Source of the DNA: Betaproteobacteria bacterium | GTDB lineage: Bacteria; Pseudomonadota; Gammaproteobacteria; Burkholderiales; SG8-41 | Reading direction: 5' to 3' | Assembly (NCBI GenBank): GCA_021732805.1 | Contig: JAKFUJ010000107.1 | Location: 1 to 10,355, forward strand | Length of the DNA: 10,355 nucleotides | Part shown: in pieces, positions 1-6,018 of the stretch | How positions within the stretch are numbered: position 1 is the stretch's first letter | Layout of the letters: each line of letters begins with the position of its first letter | Program-made: the position numbers and the translations under genes | Notes under the pieces: model-generated | The model's input: only the letters and a program-made list of their open reading frames with translations | Databases searched by the model: none | What the model was told of the DNA's origin: nothing

Positions 1-209
1 TGCTCCTTTTTATAACGCGCCGCGACCCGATCCTGGGATTTTGCCAGTTGATCCGCCGCTGTTTTTGCATCGTCTGCCGTTTTTTTCTTCGCTTCCTCCG
101 CCTTGGCCGGATCAACCGGTGGCGGTGCCGGCAATTTCGCCGAAGCCATCCCTACCGCGCCGCAAACAAGCAATGCTGGAATTATTTTCCATATTTTTGG
201 CGCGTTCAT
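1..209 (-). CDS. Secreted small Lys/Ala-rich protein, C-terminus cut by window edge
   Basis: Translation from the ATG at 209-207 gives 69 complete codons and runs off the left edge with no stop. Residues 1-24 look like a Sec signal peptide: a short basic N-region, a hydrophobic core around residues 9-20, and an Ala-Ser-Ala cleavage site ending at residue 24. The mature part begins with a proline-rich stretch (KLPAPPPVDP) and continues as a charged Ala/Lys/Asp/Glu segment that should be helical, ending near DRVAARYKKE. The start is well supported: a strong Shine-Dalgarno (AAGGAGG, 220-226) lies upstream, and the ATG overlaps the fdhC stop in an ATGA arrangement, so translation is probably coupled to fdhC. 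I do not recognise a characterised family. Position suggests a periplasmic partner or accessory protein of the formate dehydrogenase; this is inference only. A lipoprotein is unlikely because the only cysteine in the signal core (residue 16) is preceded by Val. Confidence 0.8.
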   Translation of the reverse strand, partial: MNAPKIWKIIPALLVCGAVGMASAKLPAPPPVDPAKAEEAKKKTADDAKTAADQLAKSQDRVAARYKKE

Positions 210-1252
210 GCTTTCCACCCCTCCTTTAATGCTGATGCCGCAGCAGGGTTGGTTGCCCCGCCGCCTTGGTTATTTGCCACTGTTTCCCGGTACCAGAGTT
301 CGTGATGCTCCCTGGCCCAGACCTCATCCACGTACCCCGTACGCATGGCCTCGTAGGCGCCTTCGGTGCCTATGGTGCCGATATAAATATGTCCCAGCGA
401 CATGGCCATGAACAGCACGGCGACGATGGCGTGAATGACATTCGCCTGCTGCATCAAGGCGCGGCCCTGCTCGAAATTCGGGAAATTCAGGATGAAGCCG
501 GTAACACTGACCACAATGCCGAGCAGTGTCACCCCAATCCAGAACCAGGCTTTTTCACCTGCATTGAAGCGCCCGGACGGCACATGCTCACCGCTGACCA
601 GACCGCCAGCCTTGGTCAGCCACTTGACATCGTGCGCTTTCGGCAGATTGTCCTTGACGAAGGTAACGAACATCAGCACGGTGCAGAAGGCAAACACCGG
701 GCCGACAAAATTGTGAATGTTCTTGGCCAGGATCGCGAGCCAGGCAAACAGGGTGTAACCGAAGATCGGCAGCAGGATGTGCTTGCCGAACAGGATGATG
801 ATGCCGGTGACCGCCAGCAGCACAAAACTGATGGCCGCGCCCCAGTGCACCATGCGATCCCAAGCGCCAAAACGCAGGATGCGCCGACCGGACGGTTGGT
901 CATGCAGCTTGATCTGCCCGCGCCAGGAATAAAAGCCGCCGATCAGAATCATCACCGCGACAATCATCCATCCACCGTAGATGGTGATCGGGCCATTGCG
1001 CAACTGGCGCCAGGTTTCGCCGGCAGGCTGCACCAGAATGCTGGATTCGATGCCGCGCACCTGCGTCGTCTGGTACGGATTGTCTCCCCCGCGCACGTCG
1101 CTCCAGAACGGCTGATTGTTGCCGGGCTGGGTTTGCTGCTGCGCAGCCTGCTCCTTGGCTGAGCCTGGTTCAGGTTGCGCCGCCGCCGGGATTGCAATCG
1201 TCCCGCACGCGAGCGCAAGTACAACCAGCCATTGCCTGATGCGAACCTGCAT
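206..1252 (-). CDS. fdhC: Formate dehydrogenase gamma subunit (cytochrome b556 type)
   Basis: This 348-residue integral membrane subunit should take electrons from FdhB through two b haems to the quinone pool. Residues about 118-310 follow the FdnI/FdoI pattern. Candidate haem-ligand histidines are H136 (RMVHW), H180 (NIHNF), H274 (NVIHAI) and H288 (LGHIYIG); their spacing matches the H18, H57, H155 and H169 ligands I recall for E. coli FdnI. Compared with that ~217-residue protein there is an extra N-terminus: a Sec-type signal peptide ending near the AAA at 23-25, a Gln/Pro-rich periplasmic stretch to about 90, and an additional membrane segment at about 93-109. The core segments lie near 138-156, 163-177, 185-200, 237-257 and 270-290. 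The ATG at 1252 has AGGAG five bases upstream (1258-1262). The gene starts 15 bp after the lipoprotein and overlaps the next gene by 4 bp. Family assignment is secure; the role of the N-terminal extension is not known to me. Confidence 0.95.
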   Translation of the reverse strand: MQVRIRQWLVVLALACGTIAIPAAAQPEPGSAKEQAAQQQTQPGNNQPFWSDVRGGDNPYQTTQVRGIESSILVQPAGETWRQLRNGPITIYGGWMIVAVMILIGGFYSWRGQIKLHDQPSGRRILRFGAWDRMVHWGAAISFVLLAVTGIIILFGKHILLPIFGYTLFAWLAILAKNIHNFVGPVFAFCTVLMFVTFVKDNLPKAHDVKWLTKAGGLVSGEHVPSGRFNAGEKAWFWIGVTLLGIVVSVTGFILNFPNFEQGRALMQQANVIHAIVAVLFMAMSLGHIYIGTIGTEGAYEAMRTGYVDEVWAREHHELWYRETVANNQGGGATNPAAASALKEGWKA

Positions 1253-1267
1253 GGCTACTCCTTTTTT

Positions 1268-1492
1268 TTAATTGCCTGCGACCCGCGAGTATTCGTTCTG
1301 ACCGCTGGTGCGGGCCTTGATGGCCTTGTCCCAGGCCACCTGGTCATTCTTGAACTGATCATTATCCCAAGGCTGCTTGTCGGGCTTGCCCTGATACTGG
1401 CCCTGCTTGTAAACCGTTACCGGCTGCTTTTCGCCGCAACCGGCAACCAGCATCAGGCAAACCGCCAGACAGCCCAGTAGCAGACGACTCAT
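1268..1492 (-). CDS. Small lipoprotein coupled to fdhB
   Basis: This 74-residue protein has a clear lipoprotein signal: a hydrophobic stretch from residue 4 and the lipobox LVAG followed by Cys19. The mature ~56 residues are hydrophilic and aromatic-rich (KQGQYQGKPDKQPWDND, then VAWDKAIKAR and NEYSRV). Position +2 after Cys19 is Gly, not Asp, so outer-membrane sorting by the Lol rule is the default expectation. The chosen start at 1492 has GGAG seven bases upstream inside the fdhB end, and its ATG overlaps the fdhB TGA (ATGA, 1489-1492). A longer in-frame reading from 1648 exists, but it would run through fdhB and mask the signal peptide. I do not recognise a characterised family, and the E. 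coli fdn/fdo operons as I know them have no such gene between beta and gamma subunits. A role in assembly or anchoring of the periplasmic FDH is possible but unproven. Confidence 0.85.
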   Translation of the reverse strand: MSRLLLGCLAVCLMLVAGCGEKQPVTVYKQGQYQGKPDKQPWDNDQFKNDQVAWDKAIKARTSGQNEYSRVAGN

Positions 1493-2109
1493 GACTTGGC
1501 TCCGGGCGGCGCTGCACCCTTGTCCGGCCTGCCGTAGGCAGTGCCCCAACCCCAGACTTCCGAGCCCTTGCCGCGCTTCAGCACGCGGTTGCGGTAGATA
1601 TCGGCAACGACGTCGCCATCGCCACCAAGCAGCGCCTTGGTCGAGCACATCTCGGCACAGGCCGGGAGTTTGCCCTCGGACAGCCGGTTGCGTCCGTATT
1701 TCTTGAACTCTGCGGCGGAATTGTCTGCCTCAGGTCCACCGGCACAGAACGTGCATTTGTCCATCTTGCCGCGCAGTCCGAAGGCGCCGTCCTGCGGGAA
1801 CTGCGGCGCGCCAAACGGGCAGGCATAAAAACAGTAACCGCAACCGATGCACAGATCCTTGTCGTGGAGCACCACGCCTTCGGAAGTCTTGTAGAAGCAA
1901 TCCACCGGGCACACCGCCATGCATGGCGCATCCGAGCAGTGCATGCAGGCGACCGAGATCGATTTCTCGCCGGGCAAGCCGTCGTTGAGCGTAACCACCC
2001 GCCGGCGATTCACGCCCCAGGGCACCTCATGCTCGTTTTTACAGGCGGTGACGCAACCGTTGCATTCGATGCAGCGTTCAGCGTCGCAAAGGAATTTCAT
2101 TCTGGCCAT
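1489..2109 (-). CDS. fdhB: Formate dehydrogenase beta subunit, four-cluster ferredoxin-like
   Basis: This 206-residue iron-sulfur subunit relays electrons from FdhA to FdhC. Sixteen cysteines fall in the four-cluster pattern of the FdnH/DmsB/HybA family: C13-C16-C19-C23, C55-C58-C63-C67, C87-C90-C93-C97, and C119-C122 with C151-C155. There is no signal peptide, so export on the TAT system together with FdhA is expected. Unlike E. coli FdnH (about 294 residues) there is no C-terminal membrane helix; the protein ends in a short Gly/Ala/Pro tail, so it must be held at the membrane through FdhC contacts. The start at 2109 has AGGAG just upstream; a second in-frame ATG is three codons in. It follows fdhA by 27 bp and overlaps the lipoprotein gene by 4 bp. 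Identification is secure. Confidence 0.97.
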   Translation of the reverse strand: MARMKFLCDAERCIECNGCVTACKNEHEVPWGVNRRRVVTLNDGLPGEKSISVACMHCSDAPCMAVCPVDCFYKTSEGVVLHDKDLCIGCGYCFYACPFGAPQFPQDGAFGLRGKMDKCTFCAGGPEADNSAAEFKKYGRNRLSEGKLPACAEMCSTKALLGGDGDVVADIYRNRVLKRGKGSEVWGWGTAYGRPDKGAAPPGAKS

Positions 2110-2136
2110 ATTGATCTCCTGACGAGTCTTTGGTCG

Positions 2137-5058
2137 TTAAGCCTTGGACACCTGGCAAAGCGTGGTCTTGCTTTCCTGCATCATGGTCACGATGTCATAA
2201 CCATAAGTCGTGGCCGTATTGACCGCCTCGCCGCGCACCACCGGGGCGGCCCCCTCCGGGTAAAACTTCTTCATGTCCTCGCCCATCCACCAGCCGGCAA
2301 AGTGGAATGGCAGGAACACCGTGCCCGCACCGACGCGCTCGGTCACCAGCGTCTTGACCTTGAGCTTGGCTTTGGTCGGCGACTCGACCCAGACGTATTC
2401 GTTGTTGCGCACGCCGCGATCATTCGCGTCTTTCGGATTAATTTCGACGAACATTTCCTGCTGCAACTCGGCCAGCCACGGATTCGACCGCGTTTCATCA
2501 CCGCCACCTTCGTATTCCACCAGGCGACCGCTGGTCATGATCAGCGGATACATCTTGCCGGCATCCTTGTTGGCATCCTGTACCGTCTTGAACAGCACCG
2601 GCAAACGCCAGCGGTTTTTCTGGTCGGCATGCGTCGGGTATTTCTCAATGAGATCGGCACGCGGGCTGTACAGCGGCTCGCGATGCATCGGCACCGGATC
2701 CGGGAAGTTCCACACCACGGCACGCGCCTTGGCGTTGCCGAAGGGATGGCAGCCGTGCTTCATGCACACGCGCTGGATGCCGCCGGACAAGTCGGTTTTC
2801 CAGTTTTTGCCTTCCGCGAGCTTTTTCTCGTCCTCGGTAAGGTCATCCCACCAGCCGAGTTTTTTCAGCAGCACATGATCAAACTCGGGATAACCGGTGG
2901 TGACTTCGGCACCTGTGGAATGCGAACCGTCTTCCGCCAGCAGGCTGACACCGTCACGCTCGACACCGAAATTAGCGCGGAAATTGCCGCCGCCGTCCAT
3001 TACATGACGGTCGGTCTGATACAGATTCGGCGAGCCCGGATGCTTGATGGCAGCGGTGCCGAAACACGGCCACGGCAATCCGAAATAATCACCATCCAGC
3101 ACATAGCCGGTTTTTGCATCCTTGCCGCCCTTGGCGCGCAGGGTCTTGATGTCGAACACATGCATGTTGCGCATATGGGCCTGCAGACGCTCCGGTGACT
3201 GGCCGGTGTAGCCGATGGTCCACACGCCGCGATTGATTTCACGCAGCGTATCTTCCATGTCGGGCTCGTCCATGCCGCCCTTGCCCTTGCTCAGCTTGAT
3301 TTTGGCAGTGAACTCCTTGGCAAAGCCGAACTTCTGCGCCAACTGGTACATGATCATGTGATCGGTACGCGACTCGAACATTGGCTCAATGACTTTTTCC
3401 CGCCACTGGAGCGAACGATTCGAAGCTGTTGCCGAGCCGGCACATTCAAGCTGTGTTGCTGCCGGCAACAGATAGACGCCGTCCTTGCGCACCATCGCAG
3501 CCATGGCCGCAGTGGCAGAAGGATAAGGATCAACCACTACCAGCAGATCGAGCTTTTTCATGGCCTCGACCATTTCCTTGCCGCGAGTCTGGCTGTTCGG
3601 CGCATGGCCCCAGAACACGACGGCCCGGAGATTGCTGTCCTGGTCGATCAATTCATTTTTCTCGAGGATGGCATCAATCCAGCGCGATACCGTAATACCC
3701 GGCTTGGTCATCATTGCCGGTGTTGCAAACTGGCTCTTGATCCATTCAAAATCAACGCCCCAGACATTGGCGAAGTGTTTCCATGAACCTTCGGCAATGC
3801 CGTAATAACCCGGCAGCGAATCGGGATTCGGGCCGACGTCAGTGGCGCCCTGCACATTGTCATGACCGCGGTAAATGTTGGTGCCGCCGCCGGATACGCC
3901 GACATTGCCCAGCGCCAACTGCAGGATGCACGACGCGCGGACAATGGCATTGCCGTTGGTGTGCTGGGTCTGCCCCATCGCCCAGACGATGGTGCTGGGC
4001 CGGTTCTTGGCCATTTTCTCGGCAACGTCGCGGACTTCGGCTTCCTTCATGCCGGTGACTTCCTCAACTTTCTCCGGCGTCCACTTCGCTGCTTCTTCCT
4101 TGACCTTGTCCATGCCGTAGACACGGGCCTTGATGTAGTCCTTGTCTTCCCAGCCGTTCTTGAAAATGTGATGCAGCATGCCCATCAGGAATGCCACATC
4201 GGTGCCGGAACGGATGCGGTAATAAGTGTCAGCCTTGGCCGCGGTCCGGGTAAAGCGCGGATCAACCACAATCACCTTCGCGCCGTTTTCCTTGGCGTGC
4301 AGCGTGTGCAGCATCGATACCGGGTGCGCTTCCGCAGCGTTGCTGCCGAAGAACAGGATGCACTTCGAATTCTGCTCGTCATTGTAGGAATTGGTCATCG
4401 CACCATAACCCCAGGTGTTCGCCACACCGGCCACCGTCGTGGAATGGCAGATGCGCGCCTGGTGATCCATGTTGTTGGTGCCGAAAAACGACACGAACTT
4501 GCGGAACAGATAGGACTGCTCGTTGTTGTGCTTGGATGATCCGACCCAGAAGGTCGCATCCGGACCCGACTCCTTCTTGATCGCCATCAGCTTCTGGCTG
4601 ACCTCGGTCAGCGCCTGATCCCAGGAAACCTTTTCCCACTTGCCGCCGTTGAGTTTCATCGGCGTGCGCAGGCGATGCGAAATTTCGTGCATGCCGTGTT
4701 CGCGAATCGAAGCGCCTTTCGCGCAATGCGCGCCAAGGTTGATCGGCGAATCAAACACCGGCTCCTGGCGGATCCATACGCCATTTTGCACCACGGCATC
4801 AATGGCGCAGCCAACAGAGCAGTGCGTGCATATGGTGCGTTTGACTTCGATCTTGCCGCTGGCGGGTGTGTCGGCGGCCTCTGCCTTGCGCATCATCGAA
4901 AACGGCAGTTGTGACAGCGCCGCTGCGCCACCGGCGGCAAGGCCGCTGCGCTGCAGGAAAGTCCGGCGATCGATGGTTTTGCCGAGAAAGGCCGAAGCGC
5001 CGCGGGCAAGCCGGTTCGGCGCAGCAGCGGTCTGGCTGGATTTTCTGGTCAGTATCAT
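2137..5058 (-). CDS. fdhA: Formate dehydrogenase alpha subunit, Mo/W-bis-MGD, cysteine type
   Basis: This 973-residue catalytic subunit oxidises formate to CO2 at a bis-molybdopterin-guanine-dinucleotide centre. A long N-region precedes a twin-arginine motif (DRRTFLQ, R31-R32) and a hydrophobic stretch ending near AEAA (59-62), so the enzyme should face the periplasm. The N-terminal [4Fe-4S] site is C77-C80-C84-C112. The metal ligand position is Cys204 in ARICHSTTV, encoded by TGC at 4449-4447, where E. coli FdnG has selenocysteine; the following histidine (H205) is kept. The start at 5058 is preferred over the upstream in-frame ATG at 5103 because GAGGAG (5065-5070) sits six bases before it and the longer form overlaps the previous gene. 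It starts 10 bp after the TAT mini-protein. Length is close to FdnG (about 1015). Whether Mo or W is used cannot be read from sequence. No frameshift or internal stop is seen. Confidence 0.97.
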   Translation of the reverse strand: MILTRKSSQTAAAPNRLARGASAFLGKTIDRRTFLQRSGLAAGGAAALSQLPFSMMRKAEAADTPASGKIEVKRTICTHCSVGCAIDAVVQNGVWIRQEPVFDSPINLGAHCAKGASIREHGMHEISHRLRTPMKLNGGKWEKVSWDQALTEVSQKLMAIKKESGPDATFWVGSSKHNNEQSYLFRKFVSFFGTNNMDHQARICHSTTVAGVANTWGYGAMTNSYNDEQNSKCILFFGSNAAEAHPVSMLHTLHAKENGAKVIVVDPRFTRTAAKADTYYRIRSGTDVAFLMGMLHHIFKNGWEDKDYIKARVYGMDKVKEEAAKWTPEKVEEVTGMKEAEVRDVAEKMAKNRPSTIVWAMGQTQHTNGNAIVRASCILQLALGNVGVSGGGTNIYRGHDNVQGATDVGPNPDSLPGYYGIAEGSWKHFANVWGVDFEWIKSQFATPAMMTKPGITVSRWIDAILEKNELIDQDSNLRAVVFWGHAPNSQTRGKEMVEAMKKLDLLVVVDPYPSATAAMAAMVRKDGVYLLPAATQLECAGSATASNRSLQWREKVIEPMFESRTDHMIMYQLAQKFGFAKEFTAKIKLSKGKGGMDEPDMEDTLREINRGVWTIGYTGQSPERLQAHMRNMHVFDIKTLRAKGGKDAKTGYVLDGDYFGLPWPCFGTAAIKHPGSPNLYQTDRHVMDGGGNFRANFGVERDGVSLLAEDGSHSTGAEVTTGYPEFDHVLLKKLGWWDDLTEDEKKLAEGKNWKTDLSGGIQRVCMKHGCHPFGNAKARAVVWNFPDPVPMHREPLYSPRADLIEKYPTHADQKNRWRLPVLFKTVQDANKDAGKMYPLIMTSGRLVEYEGGGDETRSNPWLAELQQEMFVEINPKDANDRGVRNNEYVWVESPTKAKLKVKTLVTERVGAGTVFLPFHFAGWWMGEDMKKFYPEGAAPVVRGEAVNTATTYGYDIVTMMQESKTTLCQVSKA

Positions 5059-5064
5059 GGCCCT

Positions 5065-5070
5065 CTCCTC
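5065..5070 (-). promoter_or_regulatory. fdhA ribosome binding site
   Basis: GAGGAG on the minus strand lies six bases before the ATG at 5058 and overlaps the stop codon of the preceding TAT mini-protein gene (5069-5071). It decides the fdhA start at 5058 over the in-frame ATG at 5103 and suggests translational coupling of the two genes. Confidence 0.75.
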
Positions 5071-5257
5071 AAACCTTGGTCGTTTCGTAGTAGCGGCGCA
5101 CATGCGCCGTCAACTGATATCCCTTGCCTTGCGACGCCTCCAGGGTTTTCTCACCCTTCGGGCTGACATCTTGTTTGGAGACCGCAACAACTGCAGCAGC
5201 GGCGCCGCCAACACCTGCGGCAGCGAGGAATTTTCTGCGACTCATCCTGGTATTCAT
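5069..5257 (-). CDS. Formate dehydrogenase region TAT-target mini-protein
   Basis: This 62-residue protein opens with a twin-arginine motif (SRRKFLAAAG, R7-R8) and an Ala/Gly/Val-rich hydrophobic stretch to about residue 27. It ends in the conserved-looking tail GYQLTAHVRRYYETTKV. That combination, directly before a TAT-exported fdhA, matches the family annotated as formate dehydrogenase region TAT target (TIGR02811 as I recall). The function is not established to my knowledge. Proposed ideas such as a small structural subunit or an export aid of the FDH complex are inference. Start choice: ATGs lie at 5263, 5257 and 5245. The GGAG at 5267-5270 is three bases from the first but nine from the second, so 5257 is preferred. 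The gene begins 14 bp after the chaperone gene and ends 10 bp before fdhA. Confidence 0.9.
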   Translation of the reverse strand: MNTRMSRRKFLAAAGVGGAAAAVVAVSKQDVSPKGEKTLEASQGKGYQLTAHVRRYYETTKV

Positions 5258-5265
5258 GGTCATGA

Positions 5266-5272
5266 TCTCCTT
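5266..5272 (-). promoter_or_regulatory. Ribosome binding site of the TAT mini-protein gene
   Basis: AAGGAGA on the minus strand touches the stop codon of the TorD-like gene (5272-5274). Its GGAG core is nine bases from the ATG at 5257 and only three from the ATG at 5263, which favours the downstream start. Confidence 0.65.
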
Positions 5273-5913
5273 CAGGCTAATTCAAAATATTCAGATTCGT
5301 TGGCAAAAAAAGCATCGGTAAATTTTGCAACCGAACGATAAAAAAAGGTTTGCCCAGCAGTATCAATGGCGGAACACACACGGCCATACCAGGGCGCCAA
5401 ATAATTCAGGAAAAATAATTGTTGCGAGGCGTGTGCATTGGGAGCCGAGTCCTCATCCGTGATCAGGCCACGCATCACGTCACACAGTGCAGCGAGATGG
5501 TCCTCGTATTCGGAACTCTGTTCAACACGCGCAAAGCCGATGCGCGCCAGATCATCACGCAGCTCGGCCAGCAACTGGCCGCGCAGGCGGCCCGACATGT
5601 AACTGGAGGCATAAAGTGAAACCGGTGGCCGCCCGGTCGTAACGAAGGCCTCGTCAAACTCGCTGCGTATTGCTTCTGGATCAGCACTAGCAGCGGCATC
5701 ACACAAATCTCGCCACGTGCTTGCCAGCAGCGAAGCGTCATCTTCAACAGCATTTCTCGCGGCAGCGATTTGCTGCAGCAGAGACTTGCTTGGCGCAGCG
5801 AAAAAAAGATTACTGATTACGCCATATAGCGCGGCTCGCGCACCGGAATCGTGCGGCTCGGCAGCGACAAAAGTCGCCGCGGTAGTTTGATCACTTGCCG
5901 TCGCCACTATCAT
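5272..5913 (-). CDS. TorD-family molybdoenzyme chaperone
   Basis: This 213-residue, mostly helical cytoplasmic protein has no signal peptide. It carries the features of the TorD/DmsD/NarJ chaperone family: SEFDEAFVTTGRPPVSLYASSYM at about 84-106, the counterpart of the family's E-Y-x-x-L-F segment, and EYEDHLAALCDVM at about 135-147, the counterpart of the E-x-D-H-hydrophobic segment. Such proteins bind the TAT signal or the apo-form of a molybdoenzyme, hold it until the cofactor is inserted, and then release it for export. Its place two genes before fdhA makes FdhA the obvious client. Length is normal for the family. ATG at 5913 is the only good methionine start, but it has no convincing Shine-Dalgarno. 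A 105-bp gap separates it from the iron-sulfur gene upstream. It is not the zinc-binding FdhE type. Confidence 0.88.
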   Translation of the reverse strand: MIVATASDQTTAATFVAAEPHDSGARAALYGVISNLFFAAPSKSLLQQIAAARNAVEDDASLLASTWRDLCDAAASADPEAIRSEFDEAFVTTGRPPVSLYASSYMSGRLRGQLLAELRDDLARIGFARVEQSSEYEDHLAALCDVMRGLITDEDSAPNAHASQQLFFLNYLAPWYGRVCSAIDTAGQTFFYRSVAKFTDAFFANESEYFELA

Positions 5914-6018
5914 TTTCTGCCGTCGCAGCCAATATGTGAAATCTTCCCTATCTTATGTGGATTTTTGCTAAAACTCCATCTTGTCGCGCACAAAAAAAGA
6001 GCGTTGCACAGTACGAAA
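5914..6018 (-). promoter_or_regulatory. 105-bp intergenic gap with a possible weak internal promoter
   Basis: This is the widest gap inside the minus-strand gene unit. Reading the minus strand, TGGAGT (5978-5973) and TAAGAT (5955-5950) are separated by 17 bases, a weak sigma-70-like pair (3/6 and 4/6 matches). A run of seven T lies at 5999-5993, but no stable hairpin precedes it, so I do not call a terminator. The candidate could give the TorD-TAT-fdhABC genes their own transcription. Confidence 0.25.

Noticed and set aside
266..1162. A 298-codon plus-strand frame opposite fdhC
   Set aside because: Antisense shadow of a membrane protein gene; the translation is a His/Gln/Asp-rich mix without motif or ribosome site.
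1493..1648. Longer N-terminus for the lipoprotein
   Set aside because: It would run through fdhB in another frame and bury the lipoprotein signal; the ATG at 1492 has a ribosome site and an ATGA overlap.
1864..3198. A 444-codon open frame on the plus strand opposite fdhB and fdhA
   Set aside because: It lies entirely antisense to two secure FDH genes, its translation is His/Arg-rich with no recognisable domain, and such frames are expected opposite GC-rich genes.
5059..5103. Longer N-terminus for FdhA
   Set aside because: The added residues overlap the TAT mini-protein gene and a strong ribosome site precedes the ATG at 5058.
5993..5999. T-run after the iron-sulfur gene as a rho-independent terminator
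   Set aside because: No GC-rich hairpin directly precedes it on the minus strand, and only a 4-bp stem can be drawn nearby.
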